A stretch of DNA of 30,803 bases from Sphaeroforma sirkka (lineage: Eukaryota > Opisthokonta > Ichthyosporea > Ichthyophonida). Of this stretch, positions 9,889 through 21,302 are shown one piece after another (the stretch's first letter is position 1; each line of letters starts with the position of its first letter). Where the stretch lies: the NCBI GenBank assembly GCA_001586965.3, contig LUCW03001692.1, forward strand, positions 1 through 30,803, in the 5' to 3' direction. A program made the position numbers and the translations under genes. The notes under the pieces were generated by a model. It ran no database searches. It worked only from the letters and a program-made list of their open reading frames with translations, and was not told the DNA's origin.

Positions 9889-11999
9889 AGACAGTTTGAT
9901 CCGTCGCGGAACGATACTTACAATGTATAGGTATCACCTTTATGAGGGACATACTATACCGAAAAGACAAGGAAAGTATGAAGGAGCTTCTTAACGTGCC
10001 CAAAAATTGCAAACATCCAAGGCATTCATCCCGGGGGTCTCTCAATACTATAAATAGCGGCGCAAACTTCAGTTGAACCCTAAAAGGTGTTGTTGTTTTT
10101 TTTGTTGTTTTTTTTGAACAATTTCTGCCCCATCTTAGATTGGTGTACGCCTTGTCTCAAAGTTGCTAGCTCCGGTACCACCACTATGTATGATATAGGA
10201 ATTGGATGTGTGCAAGGGTAATCCCCATCGTTACAGCTTATGGCTATGCTTTCGAAATTCGTTTTTATGAAGTCGGTCTTATGACTGTCCCTCGCGAAGC
10301 TTAACATGGCACAAAAACATGGGTCAATTTGTTTCACTGACCCGGGCTGCCCAGAAATTTGTGAATGCTTTGTACCTCAAAAATAAACAACCAAATTGAT
10401 GTGTCAAGAGCACTGTACCGAATGTACTATATTGAACTACATAAGATTACAGAACACCGAAAGATGCAGCTATGACAACATGACAACCTAAGATGTAAAT
10501 TATAAAAAGTACGCTCTCAGTCCCCAAAGCCAACAGTTGAGAGTATGAAATGGCTTGCCCGGTAGGGCCCCAACGACGCAAGTGCAAAGAAAGAGGGATA
10601 CTACCTGTCAATTGTTCGAGCTACTACTGTATTTGATATATGAAAACCGGGATTATTTATATCGACGTTGATTCCTTCTAAATTTTACCTACATACTCTA
10701 AAGAACAATAGCTTCTGATAGTGGTGTGTCTTAACGTATTAATATTTGAAACATATAGCGGATTCTAGCCACATTTCATCGCATTGCAATAGCTTATATT
10801 TCGGGTAGCCAATTCCCTTGTACGGTGACTTATTTCTGAAACAACAAATTCCATTAAGCGAAGACTTCATAATAGTACCAATTTTAAATGAGTTCTTAGC
10901 ATTAGCTTTGACATGATGGATCGACTCACTTAGGTTGAGTTTTTAATATCAGAAGAGCCTATTGCCATACATATTACCTTATATACTAGTGTAATCTTTT
11001 GATTCGGGTAGCGGTGTGTTTCAATCGTAAAAGTGTTTAATGGCTCAATTGTTTTCAAAAACAGCATTCCATCGCAATGCAGTAGCTCGTATTTTGACCA
11101 GATAATGTTTCTTACATTGCATACCATACTTCAAAAGTTAAACAAAATCTATTCGGTTGGTGAAAGGAAGATGCGGTGGCACGAGGCGGGCTATGACTAC
11201 CGGTACCTCTAACGCTCTTGAAAATGTACTTCACCAATATTTCGGTTTGCGATCTTCTTGGAGAAACAAGGCGAGATACGGTATTCAAACGGCCTTGTTG
11301 TATGGTTGGGTCCGAATAGCACGCCTGAGTCAAAGCGAGGGGCAGGTTTGGGCGTCTTAGAATGGCGTAGTCACATGGCATTGCATCCGAATTTTCGAAC
11401 GTAGGCTGTCGGTGCCGGGGTATGGAAAAATAGTCCGCAAGAAGGCGATTTGGTTTCGTCTGGTGACTCCACCCCGAAAACATTCAGATATATGTGCTTG
11501 CCTGAGCAGGCTGCAAACCTTTGTGGGGAGAATCTGCTTAAGTTGTACCAATTGTAGTCATGTTGGTGCGACAAATCACCATCGCTGCCACAACGAAGTT
11601 CGTATTGCTGGACGTGTGTGGGTATTTCAATCAGGATTCGTTGAGGTGTGAAAATGGCATCTCGTTTAGAGTATATGAGTGCGTATAAAACATGTATGGA
11701 GTCTGCGCACACAGTTTGAAATCTGCACGAACATCTGTATCTAACATGACAGCAACAACACAAAGCGCCACAGGCAGAGGTGAATATGTAGTGCAGCCGT
11801 ATAGCGATAGCACACTGGAGCGTGACCAACTAAACCAAAGATGAGCAGATTTCATGTAAAACTGGATAATGCTATATACTCAAGCAGTGTTTACGTAGCA
11901 CCCATCATAATCATAGTAGTCAATTTATATACTTTGAAAGCAGAGGATTCAGTTGAAATCAGTTCCCAAAGGGACTAAGAGTCGAAAAGTGAAGAGATT
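9889..11999. other. Intergenic DNA, no supported gene
   Basis: No coding region with a recognisable domain is seen. A TATAAATAG sequence at 10049-10057 matches a TATA box but has no convincing gene behind it. 10710-10830 and 10995-11105 share words in the same order, with CATTTCATCGCATTGCAATAG matching CATTCCATCGCAATGCAGTAG, and look like an old direct duplication. Between 11112 and 11855 several open frames overlap on both strands. None carries a motif I recognise, and most are probably chance frames in a more GC-rich patch. Confidence 0.5.
10710..11105. repeat. Diverged direct duplication (about 285-bp offset)
   Basis: Copies lie at about 10710-10830 and 10995-11105. Shared words in order are GGTGTGT(T/C)T, a TTTGAAACA/TTTAATGGC region, CATTNCATCGCANTGCANTAGCT and (C/T)GTATTT. 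Similarity is patchy, so the boundaries are approximate. Confidence 0.4.
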
Positions 12000-12046
12000 T
12001 AAGAAAAGGGAAGACGGCAAGTGACAAAGCGAGTTACAAACGTGCA

Positions 12047-12493
12047 ATGGAGGATTCAATTTCTTCGCCCACGGAAGGGAGTGATAAACCCTACACTGTC
12101 ACTCGACGGAAGGAAGAAGCCTCTATGCGCTTGCGACCGTTATGTCATACGTTACGAGAACGGAGACGTCGGATAACTGACACGGAATTTTCGGAAGATG
12201 ACGGACTGACGACTTCTGAGCAAACGGACTCCGATGAGTACTTCAAGCGATTTGAGTGTTTAGCGCAAGATTTTCACAAGTACCAGAGAAGGACGCAACG
12301 AAACAGGAGGAAATTTACTGTGGATAAATCCCCAGAGACGACCCGAGACGATTCTGATCAGAACACCGAATCCCAATCAGAAGAAGCTCAGAGGACAGAG
12401 TCAAAAGCTAATTCACCCATGGAAAAGGATGCACCTGCCCCCACAACCTTTACTCAGTCGATTACCCCAACAACAACCGCCACGGCACCGTAA
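12047..12493 (+). mobile_element. Gag-like segment of the older gypsy relic
   Basis: The open segment is very rich in E, D, R, S and T, with runs such as LRERRRRITDTEFSEDDG and a proline/threonine-rich tail. It lacks a zinc knuckle. It is assigned to the relic because it sits upstream, on the same strand, of recognisable protease and RT remnants. No direct match to the other element's gag was seen, so a host origin is possible. Confidence 0.4.
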
Positions 12494-13974
12494 TCGGCAT
12501 CAGTGGCTCTGGATGACGATGATGGAGATGAGAATTGACTGAATGGTTTGAATTCATCGATGCTGAAAATCAGCGAGTGAAATTAAAATCGCAGACTTCT
12601 CAGCAAAAATTTTTACGCGCGGATGCAGCAGTTAACTTGGCAAAAAATAAGAGCAAATAGGGCAAGATAACCTTCAAAGGACGATAGCAAGGCATCTATA
12701 GTCCAAGATGGATCCCGAGCTACGCGTCGTTCATGCTGAAAAGACGTGGACAGTAATAAGTTTGTCAAGGATGTAGGTAAGCTACCAACTACATATCTAC
12801 CAGATCGATAAGACCGACAGGACACTATCGATACGAGTATCTTGTCACTTTTGTCTAGATCTAAAGAAGATTTTGGTCACATCATGCAAACTGCAAATTT
12901 GTGTAAGAACCTTAGTTCGAGGCGGCACAACAGAGTTTTAAGCCATCATTTTGGCTGCTGTTACTAAGCTAAAAACGTGGAAAGAGAAAAGTGAGATGGT
13001 TGCCCATCTGTTCTCGATGGACCCTGTCCGGAGTTGTTGGTATCCGTTATGGTTCCTCCGGACGACAGAACTCCTGTGTCCCATAACTTAATTGAACTAG
13101 ACGCATATATATCACGAACCCAAGCGCAAGAGATGTCACCAGACAAACTGAGCATGTGTGTGCTATAAGTGCAAACAATTTGCTGGTCGACCCTTCACAG
13201 GAAAGATCAGGACGTCTTGTATGCAGACATATACCATTCTTATCCAGACAAGATACGTGATATTTCAATTGAAGGGTCAACATATGGCACAATGAAATTC
13301 GCAGACCTAACATGGACTGCATTTTATTCGAGAACAGACCAGGCCTTTTCTAAGCGTCCGAGTTCTGTGGGGAAATTTATATAATCTAGCAAGAAGGTTG
13401 TAGCCAAAGCAAATGCAGGATACACAGACAGGCTCCACAAACATTTCTGTAAGGTGCCTCTGAAGGTAGAAGTTAGATAATAGACATACCGGCTCTTGGC
13501 ACTAAAACAAAAGGATGCATCTCAAGACGAGCGTGTCGTTCTAGATATACGGGTTAACGGACATGAAATATAAGCATTTTTAGATCTTTTTTAAGGCAAA
13601 TTTCATGTTTATCATCACGTTTTTGTAAGATAGCGGATGTAGCTCATAAATCAGAACCTATCATGCTAAAGTTAGCTAACGAAAGAGAGATAACATGACG
13701 AGACATGGCTGTGGATTTGAGGTTTACCCTCAACGATCAACGGACTACAGTCACAGAGACAGTATTCTGTATCATTATACCAAACTATGATTTCCTAGTA
13801 AGTATGGGAGACTTGTTATCATTAGGTATAACTACTACTGGTTTACCTACTAGTATCCACTCACAAAAAGACCAGTCGGATGATAGCTTATTGAAACTTG
13901 TACATAAGCCTTCGAAGACTGAAAAAGAGATGCTACCTCGATTTGCAAGGAAGCTAACCGATCTACTCCTCAGA

Positions 13975-14436
13975 CAGATTAAGATCACAGACTGGGCCGA
14001 GTTCAAGTTCATTCGAGGTTGAAATGTCCGACGCGCAACTACGTAGCATGGCATCACGAGTCTGAGAACAGGCTAAGGCCTGATTAGAAAATGAAGTGAT
14101 CGCAGTCAACTACGAACCCACCCCAGTTAATGTAGCACTTTTGGCAGTATGCCAGTTCAACTCGGATGGGACATTGACAAGGTCCGTGTGTATTTGGACT
14201 AAAACCCTCGGGCAGATTAAGATCACAGACTGGGCCAAATTCAAGTTCATTCGAAATTGAAATGTCCGACGCGCAACTACGTAGCATGACGCCACGAGTC
14301 TGAGAACAGGTTAAGGCCTGATTAGAAAACGAAGTGATCGCAGTCAACTACGAACCCACCCCAGTTAATGTAGCACTTTTGGTAGTATGCCAGTTCAACT
14401 CGGAAGGGACATTGAAAAGGTCCGTGTGTATTTGGA
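13975..14436 (+). repeat. Tandem duplication (238-bp period) in the older gypsy relic
   Basis: Copy 1 spans 13975-14198 and copy 2 spans 14213-14436. Both begin CAGATTAAGATCACAGACTG and end GTGTGTATTTGGA, with 14 bases between them. The copies are about 95% identical, closer than this relic is to its relatives, so the duplication happened after much of the decay. The segment corresponds to the region between protease and RT. Confidence 0.9.
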
Positions 14437-14589
14437 TATGAGCCCTATAAACGCACTCATACCTACATATAATTTCTCCTACCGAGAATTAACGAATTGC
14501 TGAGACGAATGTAATGGGTTAAAGTCTTCTCCGCCATCGACTTAAAGTTCCACATTGTATTGTACCAACATGATCCTGTGTACTGACTT

Positions 14590-16988
14590 CTTCTTGTGTA
14601 AACGATGCATATTCATTTATTCGGCTCTGATTTACCAGATTGTTGGACTGTCCTGTTTTAGCTTTATAACAATTAATATCAGCGTACGCTCTCGAACTCC
14701 GAAGAAACTTATTAAATGATACATCTTTTACAGTAGCATAAGCTCTTGCATCAGCTTGGCATCGACGACAGATGGTTCTGAGTGAGTCTGCCTGTGTAAG
14801 TATGAACTTTCTCTGTGTAGCTTGATATTCGACATAGGCTAGTGCATTCCATCTCGCAGCTACCAAGGACCAGTTCTTCTCCCCACCTGATGCGTTTATA
14901 ATTTCTCCCAGTCGCTCTATATTCTGTTGTGATTGCTGTGAGCGTGTCTACTTGTTTTTCAATCTTGGACATAGTACTGAGATTTCCGTCTTGTTGAGTT
15001 GTTTGGTCAGCGTTTTCACAATTCTTGTACTGCATTGTTGAAGGTGTCGACATTTGCATCAGGACTAGCTTTTTTTGTAACGAATTGAGCTACCGTTTCA
15101 AAGTGTTTCGTCTAGATTGCTTACGATATCCCCTTTCCGAAAAGATAAGCTGCGGCGGCTACTTGATATACCACAACACTGAATATGTCTTCCTCGATTA
15201 TTGTTGGTGCTGTATACAAGCTTTGCTCGGTAGGCGCAAAATCTAAAGTGCGCGGTACGTTTTCGAACACATCTCTCTTATTGACTGTTTCTCCCGTAGA
15301 ATACACTAAATTTTATAATAGATGTGTACCTTAGTCGTTCAATGCTGGTATATAAAATACTTCCTTGAATTCTAGTGATGTTTGTGATTCCAAACTGCTA
15401 TCGATTCCATGTGTTGACATATAATCTAATATGTACGCTCCCATTGGTCCAATGTTTTGAACACTACTCCCGTTGACTGTGGGGTTTTCACAGTTTCATA
15501 TTGATCCCATGCGTACTTTTGGTGCGAGTTCATCTGTGATATCTGAGTGATTCGCCTCCAGTGCCAGTGCTAGTACAAGCCGCTGTATGCTGGGGTTTAA
15601 TTCCACAGGCAAATTCGGTGGAAATGGTGGAAATGTGTTTTCACTTGCATTTGAATGAATAAACTAGAAACGGTCGTGTCATCATATGCAGCGCTGTCAG
15701 TGTATACGCCGTCGATGACTTTCTCCCCTTGAGCACGTACAGTATAGTTGAAAGCTTTGGTCTTATCGGGGCAACCACATATGAATTCGTGTCGACATCC
15801 AGAAATCGTATCACACCTTCACAGAATTTTTCGTTGTCCATTGTCTTCACTGACTCAATGTCGCCAACAGCATAAATTTGTTTACGTAGTCCACTCCCAA
15901 ATTCAATAATGGGCAGCACTAACGAAACATTGATTGCTGTATATAGTCTCTATAGCTCCATTGTAATCTTCGAAGCGTGTTCCAAAATCTTTCTCAAATT
16001 TTGTAGCGTCGCCATTGATATTAACGCCATAAAGAAGATTTTGCCATTTGCTGATATATCATCTCTCGACCTTAGGTTACACAATAAGCCTGTCAATCCT
16101 GGACCAGGTTTTCCATGTACAAATTATGCGATGTGAAACAACTATATATAGTATTTGGACTCGTGTAGAATACCGATTTGTAAGTTATCCTATGTGCTCG
16201 TTTTTCTGCCACTGACATGTATATGAGCTTTTTGTGGGCTGGTGTCCATTCTGCATCACACACAACGATTGTTGCTTCATCGCGAATGTAATCCACTATT
16301 TTGAGCACTGCAAGCTCTGCCACCTGGTTTTTGTATATGTATTGGATATCATTCGATTCAATGTTACAGTCTGTAAGCCTGAAGTTAGGATACTTCTTCA
16401 CATGTGGCTGATGCTAGGACAAACAAATCCACCTTCTACAAGTCTCAAATACAAGGGCAGTTCGGTACCCCGGGCTGACAGCAAGTGTCATAAAAATATG
16501 ACACCCATTATAAATATGACACCCATTATGATTGAATAGTGATCCCGCCACAAATATACCTCCTCTGATGAAGAGAGTTTAATAAACTTACTTCTTCTCA
16601 GGTTATATTTGTCTAACAGGCTATGGGCCTTGAATGGAGGTATCCGTGTATAGGTACCAAAGATGCTACAAGCAAGATACGCGCAAGATACTACAATCCA
16701 CAACACTACTGCTATAGTTGCTCTCGAGTTTCGCAACTCTTCCTCATCAAACACACTTGAGTACACATTAAAAAGCAAACCTCCATCACACGCAACCATG
16801 GCTAGGATGAAAAATATCACATGGCCAAATGCTTTTGAGATCTTCGAACGAAGCCAACTACTTTCGTAACGATTTTTTCCCGATTGAACATACCACAATG
16901 TGCCAGCCGCCAACCTACACGTACAAGCCATCACACATCCCACCCGATCAAGTGATTGGATTAACAACCGAGCCTTAGCACACCTCAC
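14590..16988 (-). pseudogene. Unidentified, apparently decayed gene with N-terminal membrane segments
   Basis: Successive minus-strand coding-like segments cover about 2.4 kb (for example 16488-16988, 16093-16401, 15641-15919, 15121-15306 and 14590-14866). They have protein-like composition but do not share one frame. The N-terminal segment, from an ATG at 16988, has hydrophobic stretches HVIFFILAMVACDGGLL and TIAVVLWIVVSCAYLACSIF, then SSSEEVYLWRDHY. Middle segments include AELAVLKIVDYIRDEATIVV and VGDIESVKTMDNEKFCEGVI. I recognise no family. The 3' end abuts the older gypsy relic and the 5' end lies about 50 bases from the gypsy LTR. It could be a decayed host membrane-protein gene, a multi-exon gene, or part of an unrecognised mobile element. 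Confidence 0.45.
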
Positions 16989-17041
16989 TATTGCAAAGGG
17001 CTACGCACAATTCGCCAAGAACTCAATTTCGATCTTCAGGC

Positions 17042-17636
17042 TGTAAACTTCGATGGAAATTACTAGGTTTCAAACTATATTAAACTAAAATACAATTTAG
17101 TCAGTTAGGATTTAGCAGTGGTAGCTTGTGTAAGAATGATCGGGACTGCCTCTTGTTAAGAGCCTAAATATCCTCGATCACACAGGGCGTACCTCTAGCT
17201 GTTCTTTATTGAATAATTTTCACTAGAAGTACTAAGTGTTCATGACAACTTGCCTAATTTGTAAATAGACATAATAACGTAAGTCACGTTAATACATTAG
17301 CTGATATAAATAAAGTTCCATCTGAAGAAAAGTTAAAAAAAGAAAAAGACTTATTGGATTTTGGAGATTGGCGGGAAGACCAAAATCTATAAGTAGTAGT
17401 TCGGAGATTATAAAATTTAGTTTATAATATCCTACATCTACTAATGTCTCAAATAGGTCCAAGTAGATGAGTCATACCAAATACTCAGGCTATTGGAGCC
17501 ATCAAAGTGAATTTAGAACACTTTGGAAATATTGGAAAAAGAGCTTGTACTAAATTATGTAAAATACAAATAAAAACCAATGTATTATCTCAATTGATCT
17601 TGATATTTTAGACTGACCGGAGGCCGTATTTCTACA
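17042..17636 (-). repeat. 3' LTR of the gypsy element
   Basis: 595 bp, with TG...CA ends on either strand. It is near-identical to 24271-24874 and about 95-97% identical to most of 29571-30172. Read on the element's strand it contains AATAAA (17205-17210 on the plus strand), a likely polyadenylation signal. A short G-rich tract (GGGGGCTA, element strand) directly precedes it and could be the polypurine tract. Confidence 0.95.
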
Positions 17637-17763
17637 TAGCCCCCAGTAGCTTTTAGAACTACGAACGTACGTTAAGATACGATCTAGTTGGTAAAGCGAA
17701 AACCAAAGTAAAAACGGTTTCGGTCATGACTTATCGAGTAAGTATGTGCCTATATGTACGAGT

Positions 17764-18195
17764 TCAAGACTCATGTTGTACTCTATGTCGTTTAGTATTT
17801 GGTCCAGTAACCATTTCCGATGTAGGCGCCTTACGTTTATTATTTGGTAAGGTAATAGCCAAAGGCTGTTCTTCATTAGTAAGTAAGTTTGAACAATTTT
17901 CTGCACTGTTGGTAAGCAGATCAGAAAGTTTAGTCACGTAGGAAGTAGGTGGCAAATAGGGAATTTCAGATCCGTCAGGGTTTGTAGTCACCTGAGGAAA
18001 CCCTTTTCGTTTATCTCGTGTGTTCTTATGTAAACGCTTATTCCATTTCTTATTAAAGATACGAAGAAAGTCGCGAGATTCACGAAATGCATCGGAGGTT
18101 AGCCAAGCTACTGTCCCATCCATGAAACGGGTCTTGTAGTAAGTGTAACCGTCTTCGGATGTTTTGTCAATTATATCTTTGACTTGTGACTCCAT
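17764..18195 (-). mobile_element. Chromodomain-like C-terminal segment of gypsy pol
   Basis: The segment opens with VKDIIDKTSEDGYTYYKTRF and continues with AWL, SRDFL and FNKKWN. This follows the spacing of a chromodomain: V-x-x-I-h-D, aromatic-K-hydrophobic, then W and a terminal helix. A basic stretch NNKRKAPTSEMVTGPNTKRH follows. Chromodomains at the integrase C-terminus define chromoviruses and guide integration to marked chromatin. The usual aromatic cage cannot be confirmed by eye, so it is called chromodomain-like only. Confidence 0.5.
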
Positions 18196-19230
18196 AACTG
18201 GTACATCAGAATCAAATGAGCGAGCGAATGAGAGTCGGAGGTAGGGATACGGTGAGTGCCTAGATTGGTTGCGCTAGTACCATCAATGTTATTCACTTCG
18301 TAAGTATCACTCTTCTCATCATGGTAGGAAATAACAAAAGGTCCTATCGTCTTAGAAGAGAGTTCGGTAACGTTGGCGTTTCGATTTATAATGTTAACGT
18401 AATCACCGACTTTGAACTGAACAATGTTCTTAGTGTTATTCCATCGGTCATACGCTTTAAGTAGGACGCGATTCTTGTGCTCGAGTAAACAGGGGTAAAC
18501 AACGTTCTGCATATGCTCGATCTTTTGTAGCCACGGGTAGCGTGTTTCTCGGGCGCAGTTTTATCAAACGTTGCTTGTAATTCACTATAGCGGCCAAAGA
18601 AATAGTGAAACGGAGTGTTCCAGTTTGAGGATTCATGCAGTTATTCATTTGAGTCTGAACCCATTTCAAATGATAAGGCCACATATCCTCAACGTCGTCT
18701 AGTGCGGTACGCAAGAGTTTCTTAAGTTCTCTATGACGTGTCTCATTTGCACCCTGCGTTTGAGGTTTGTAAGGAACACCACGCCTATGGGTCATGCCTG
18801 ATACGAGTATAAGTGCCTCCATTACGTCGGTACAAAACTCACTACCGTTATCAGAACATAGTACTCGGGGAAACCGAAGTCATTAAAGACGTGATAGCAT
18901 AATTCTGCCACTGTTTGTGGACGTTTGTTCGGTATTGCATAGAGCAAGTTATAGCCCGAAGCCATACATAAGAAATGACAGATATATACATCGCCAGTAT
19001 GCTTGGATCGCGGGAGTTTAACCAAATCGACTATGACTCGGCGCATCGGTTGGTCTTCTGTCACACTTTTAGGGGTGCCCAACCGTATCGCTTGATCTGG
19101 TTCTTTTCACAATCAGTACAGCGTCGGTATACTTCACGTATGGTTTCTTTCAGCGCCGGGTGATCAAGCCCTGCACGAATAGCCATTTTATAAGTATGCT
19201 CATATGCTCGATGCGTTAAATTATGTATAA
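18171..19230 (-). mobile_element. Integrase region with zinc-binding motif, catalytic core and GPY/F module
   Basis: In element order there is an H-H-C-C zinc motif ending RRCTDCEKNQ, and a core start VDLVKLPRSKHTGDVYICHF. The SDNGSEF-type second acidic motif and PQTQGANETRHRELKKLL, with the catalytic glutamate, follow. The module FKVGDYVNI...TIGPFVISYH is the GPY/F module typical of Ty3/gypsy integrases. It is part of a broken copy. Confidence 0.88.
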
Positions 19231-19777
19231 TTTTAACTCTACTATCGAGCTCCTCTAAGTCAGTCAGATTCTGCGTAACGCTGGCTGGATGAACCATAGT
19301 CCTGTTGGAAAGGGCAACCTCAGTATCAGAAGGGGTAGAGTCCTGAGATACATAATTGACAACATTGGATTGTTGAAGTATCTTCTTCAGTTGTTTCGCA
19401 ACTCCTGGCTGTTCTTTAAGCAGCGCTTTAAGTAGTTGAGTGCGAGCTTCAGGTTCTCTTAGAGTTTTGAGTCTTTGATCCATGGCCTTAGCTAGTTCCA
19501 TGTTTTTACAATTTAATGCCGTTTCAATCGGCATTACCTCGACTGCAATCTTGTTGGGTGCATGTGTTGTACGAGTCTTGAGCTTTTGTTCAAATTCTTT
19601 AGACTCCTCTAGTTTAGCTAAGAATTCGGTTGAGGGTTTCCACTTAGTGGTACCTGCAGGACCGATGCGACAAACAATGGTGTGTTTCCAAGGCGTCTTC
19701 TTAATAGAATAGGATCCCTGATACAAGAACGTGTCGGTTTCACGGTCGACATAAATAGGTTCGTCTTGAATCATATT

Positions 19778-20041
19778 AATTAAATCACGTATCCATGGGT
19801 CGGAGTTACGTAAGGGACAACACAGCGTAATGGTAGATTTAGTAATATTAACATAATTTAACAACTGTGTGATAAGTTGACAAGGTGGGTTAGCCCACGC
19901 ATTATGCTTTGATAAGTCAAGCTGAAATGCATCACCTTTAGGATGAGTCAACGACCTATATTCAGAAACCTGTTTGTTATGTTCTGCGGCGAACATATCA
20001 ACAGTAAATGGACCCCATCGTGATTGAGCGAGGTTAAACCA
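19778..20041 (-). mobile_element. Methyltransferase-like segment between RNase H and integrase
   Basis: After RNase H the sequence runs W-G-P-F-TVDMFAAEHNKQVSEYRS, then DAFQLDL, then AWANPPCQLITQLLNYV, then TITLCCPL and W. The order (T/V)DxFA...N...Y.S, then NPP, then a C/L-P motif recalls the Dam-like N6-adenine methyltransferase domain best known from DIRS retrotransposons, where (N/D)PP(Y/F/W) is the catalytic motif. Here the residue after NPP is C, so activity is doubtful. Its place between RNase H and integrase is not part of the textbook Ty3/gypsy layout. Confidence 0.55.
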
Positions 20042-20455
20042 TTTCTTATTTAGCATCCAATCGGTTGCTAATAACTCTTTGACTGTTTTCTGGTAGTCGG
20101 GCACAAGTCGAGAGAGCATGTCAGGAAGATGGTTATGTATTCCTGGAATGTGTGTTATATTAAAAGCGAACTTGGCAATAATGTCATGCCAGCGGCTCAC
20201 CAACTGTGAATCAGGGTTCATATCTTTTAAGTATGTTAAAGACTTTTGATCAAAGGCGACAGTAAAGTAACTTCCATAAAGGTAGTCTTTAAACTCTCTT
20301 AGCGCAGTAACTATAGCAAGGAGCTCTTGTTTAACGGTAGGGTAATTCCGTTGACTCTTATTATAACTCTTGCTAAAGAATTGTATGTAGCGCGGTTTAC
20401 CATTTATCGTTTGGTAAAGCACTCCACCTACCGCTCGATCTGAAGCGTCGGTTGC
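20042..20455 (-). mobile_element. RNase H region of gypsy pol
   Basis: RQRxYPTVKQELLAIVTALREF-type sequence, with the catalytic-domain E in KQELLAIV, is followed by FTVAFDQKSLTYL and HIPGIHNHLPDMLSR. This is the normal end of a Ty3/gypsy RNase H (the hPGxxNxxxDxLSR pattern). It lies directly downstream of RT on the element strand. Confidence 0.9.
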
Positions 20456-21300
20456 TACTTGAATGGGACACCATCCACAGGGTACTGCATGATGGGTGCG
20501 TCCATTACTTTACTTTTGACTAGTTTAAATGCATCATCACATTCTTTAGTCCAAAGCTTTCCCAAAGGTCCTTTGTGCAGCCGTAGGTGACTGAAAGGCT
20601 TTAAGTAATGAGAAAGATGCGGTACCGAATCCGAGAAGAAGTTAACAAACCCACACACAGAGTTCACATCTCTTCCAGTAATTGGTGTTGATAAATCCAA
20701 CAGAAACTGTTTCTTGCCAGGATCAATTTCTACCCCTGCTGCAGATACTTTGTAGCCAAGTAAGTGTGTAGTATTTTTTTTAGCAAAAGAACACTTGTCT
20801 TCGTTAATCTTAAGTTTAGCATGATTAAGTCGCTTTAAGACTTCTTTAACGAGTTTAGCATGTTCATGTGCTGTCTTTGTAAAAATAACTATATCATCTA
20901 AATAGACTAATACGTTATACAACAGGTCCGCAAATAGTTCCATCATAACTTATTGGAAGAAAGAAGGTAACATGTGTAAGCCTTCAGGTGCACCTTTAAA
21001 CTGGTACTTCTTACCTTGCCAAGTAAAGGAAAGGTATTTCCTATGCGGCTCATATATTTGTAATTGATGGAATGCAGCTTTTAAGTCTACCTTGGAGAAG
21101 ATAGTCGCACCTTCCATTTTACGTAGTATCTCGCTTATCTTTGGTAGGGGAAAACTATGTTGCAGAATTAGTTTTTTGATTGGCGACAGGTCTAGTGCTA
21201 CTCTTGTTTTACTAAACGTTCCATCAGATTTATATTGATCGACCGCTAAGAGAGCTAAGTTAACTGGGGTTGCATCTTAATTGATTTCAATTAGACCCTG
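20455..21300 (-). mobile_element. Reverse transcriptase region of gypsy pol
   Basis: Recognisable RT blocks in order are TRVALDLSPIKKLI, IFSKVDLKAAFHQLQI (motif A), GAPEGLHMLPSFFQ (motif B, with P-E-G-L in place of the usual PFGL) and VLVYLDDIVIFTK (motif C, YLDD). HLLGYKVSAAGVEIDPGKKQ and FVNFFSDSVPHLSH follow in the thumb/connection region. Homology to Ty3/gypsy is clear. Confidence 0.92.
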
Positions 21301-21302
21301 TT

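Larger units (their letters stand above)
12047..14585 (+). mobile_element. Decayed Ty3/gypsy-family relic (gag-like, protease, start of RT)
   Basis: This is a fossil LTR-retrotransposon fragment on the + strand with many breaks and no LTRs seen. A gag-like charged segment opens at 12047. A protease-domain remnant at about 13540-13870 contains DLLSLGITTTGLP, which closely matches DLLSLGITLTGLP in the minus-strand gypsy element at 17042-24874. A ThxDW(A/C)xFKF segment near 13970-14020 is also shared, and RT motif A (KVFSAIDLK) lies near 14520-14550. The relic ends abruptly near 14585, before the RT catalytic core. It belongs to the same broad family as the minus-strand element but is much more diverged, so it is an older insertion in the opposite orientation. 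Confidence 0.75.

Noticed and set aside
10049-10057. TATAAATAG as a promoter TATA box
   Set aside because: Perfect match to the consensus, but no supported gene follows on this strand; AT-rich DNA gives such matches by chance.
11112-11855. Overlapping open frames on both strands, up to 152 codons on the minus strand
   Set aside because: Mutually overlapping, no recognisable motif, no splice signals; kept as unassigned intergenic DNA.
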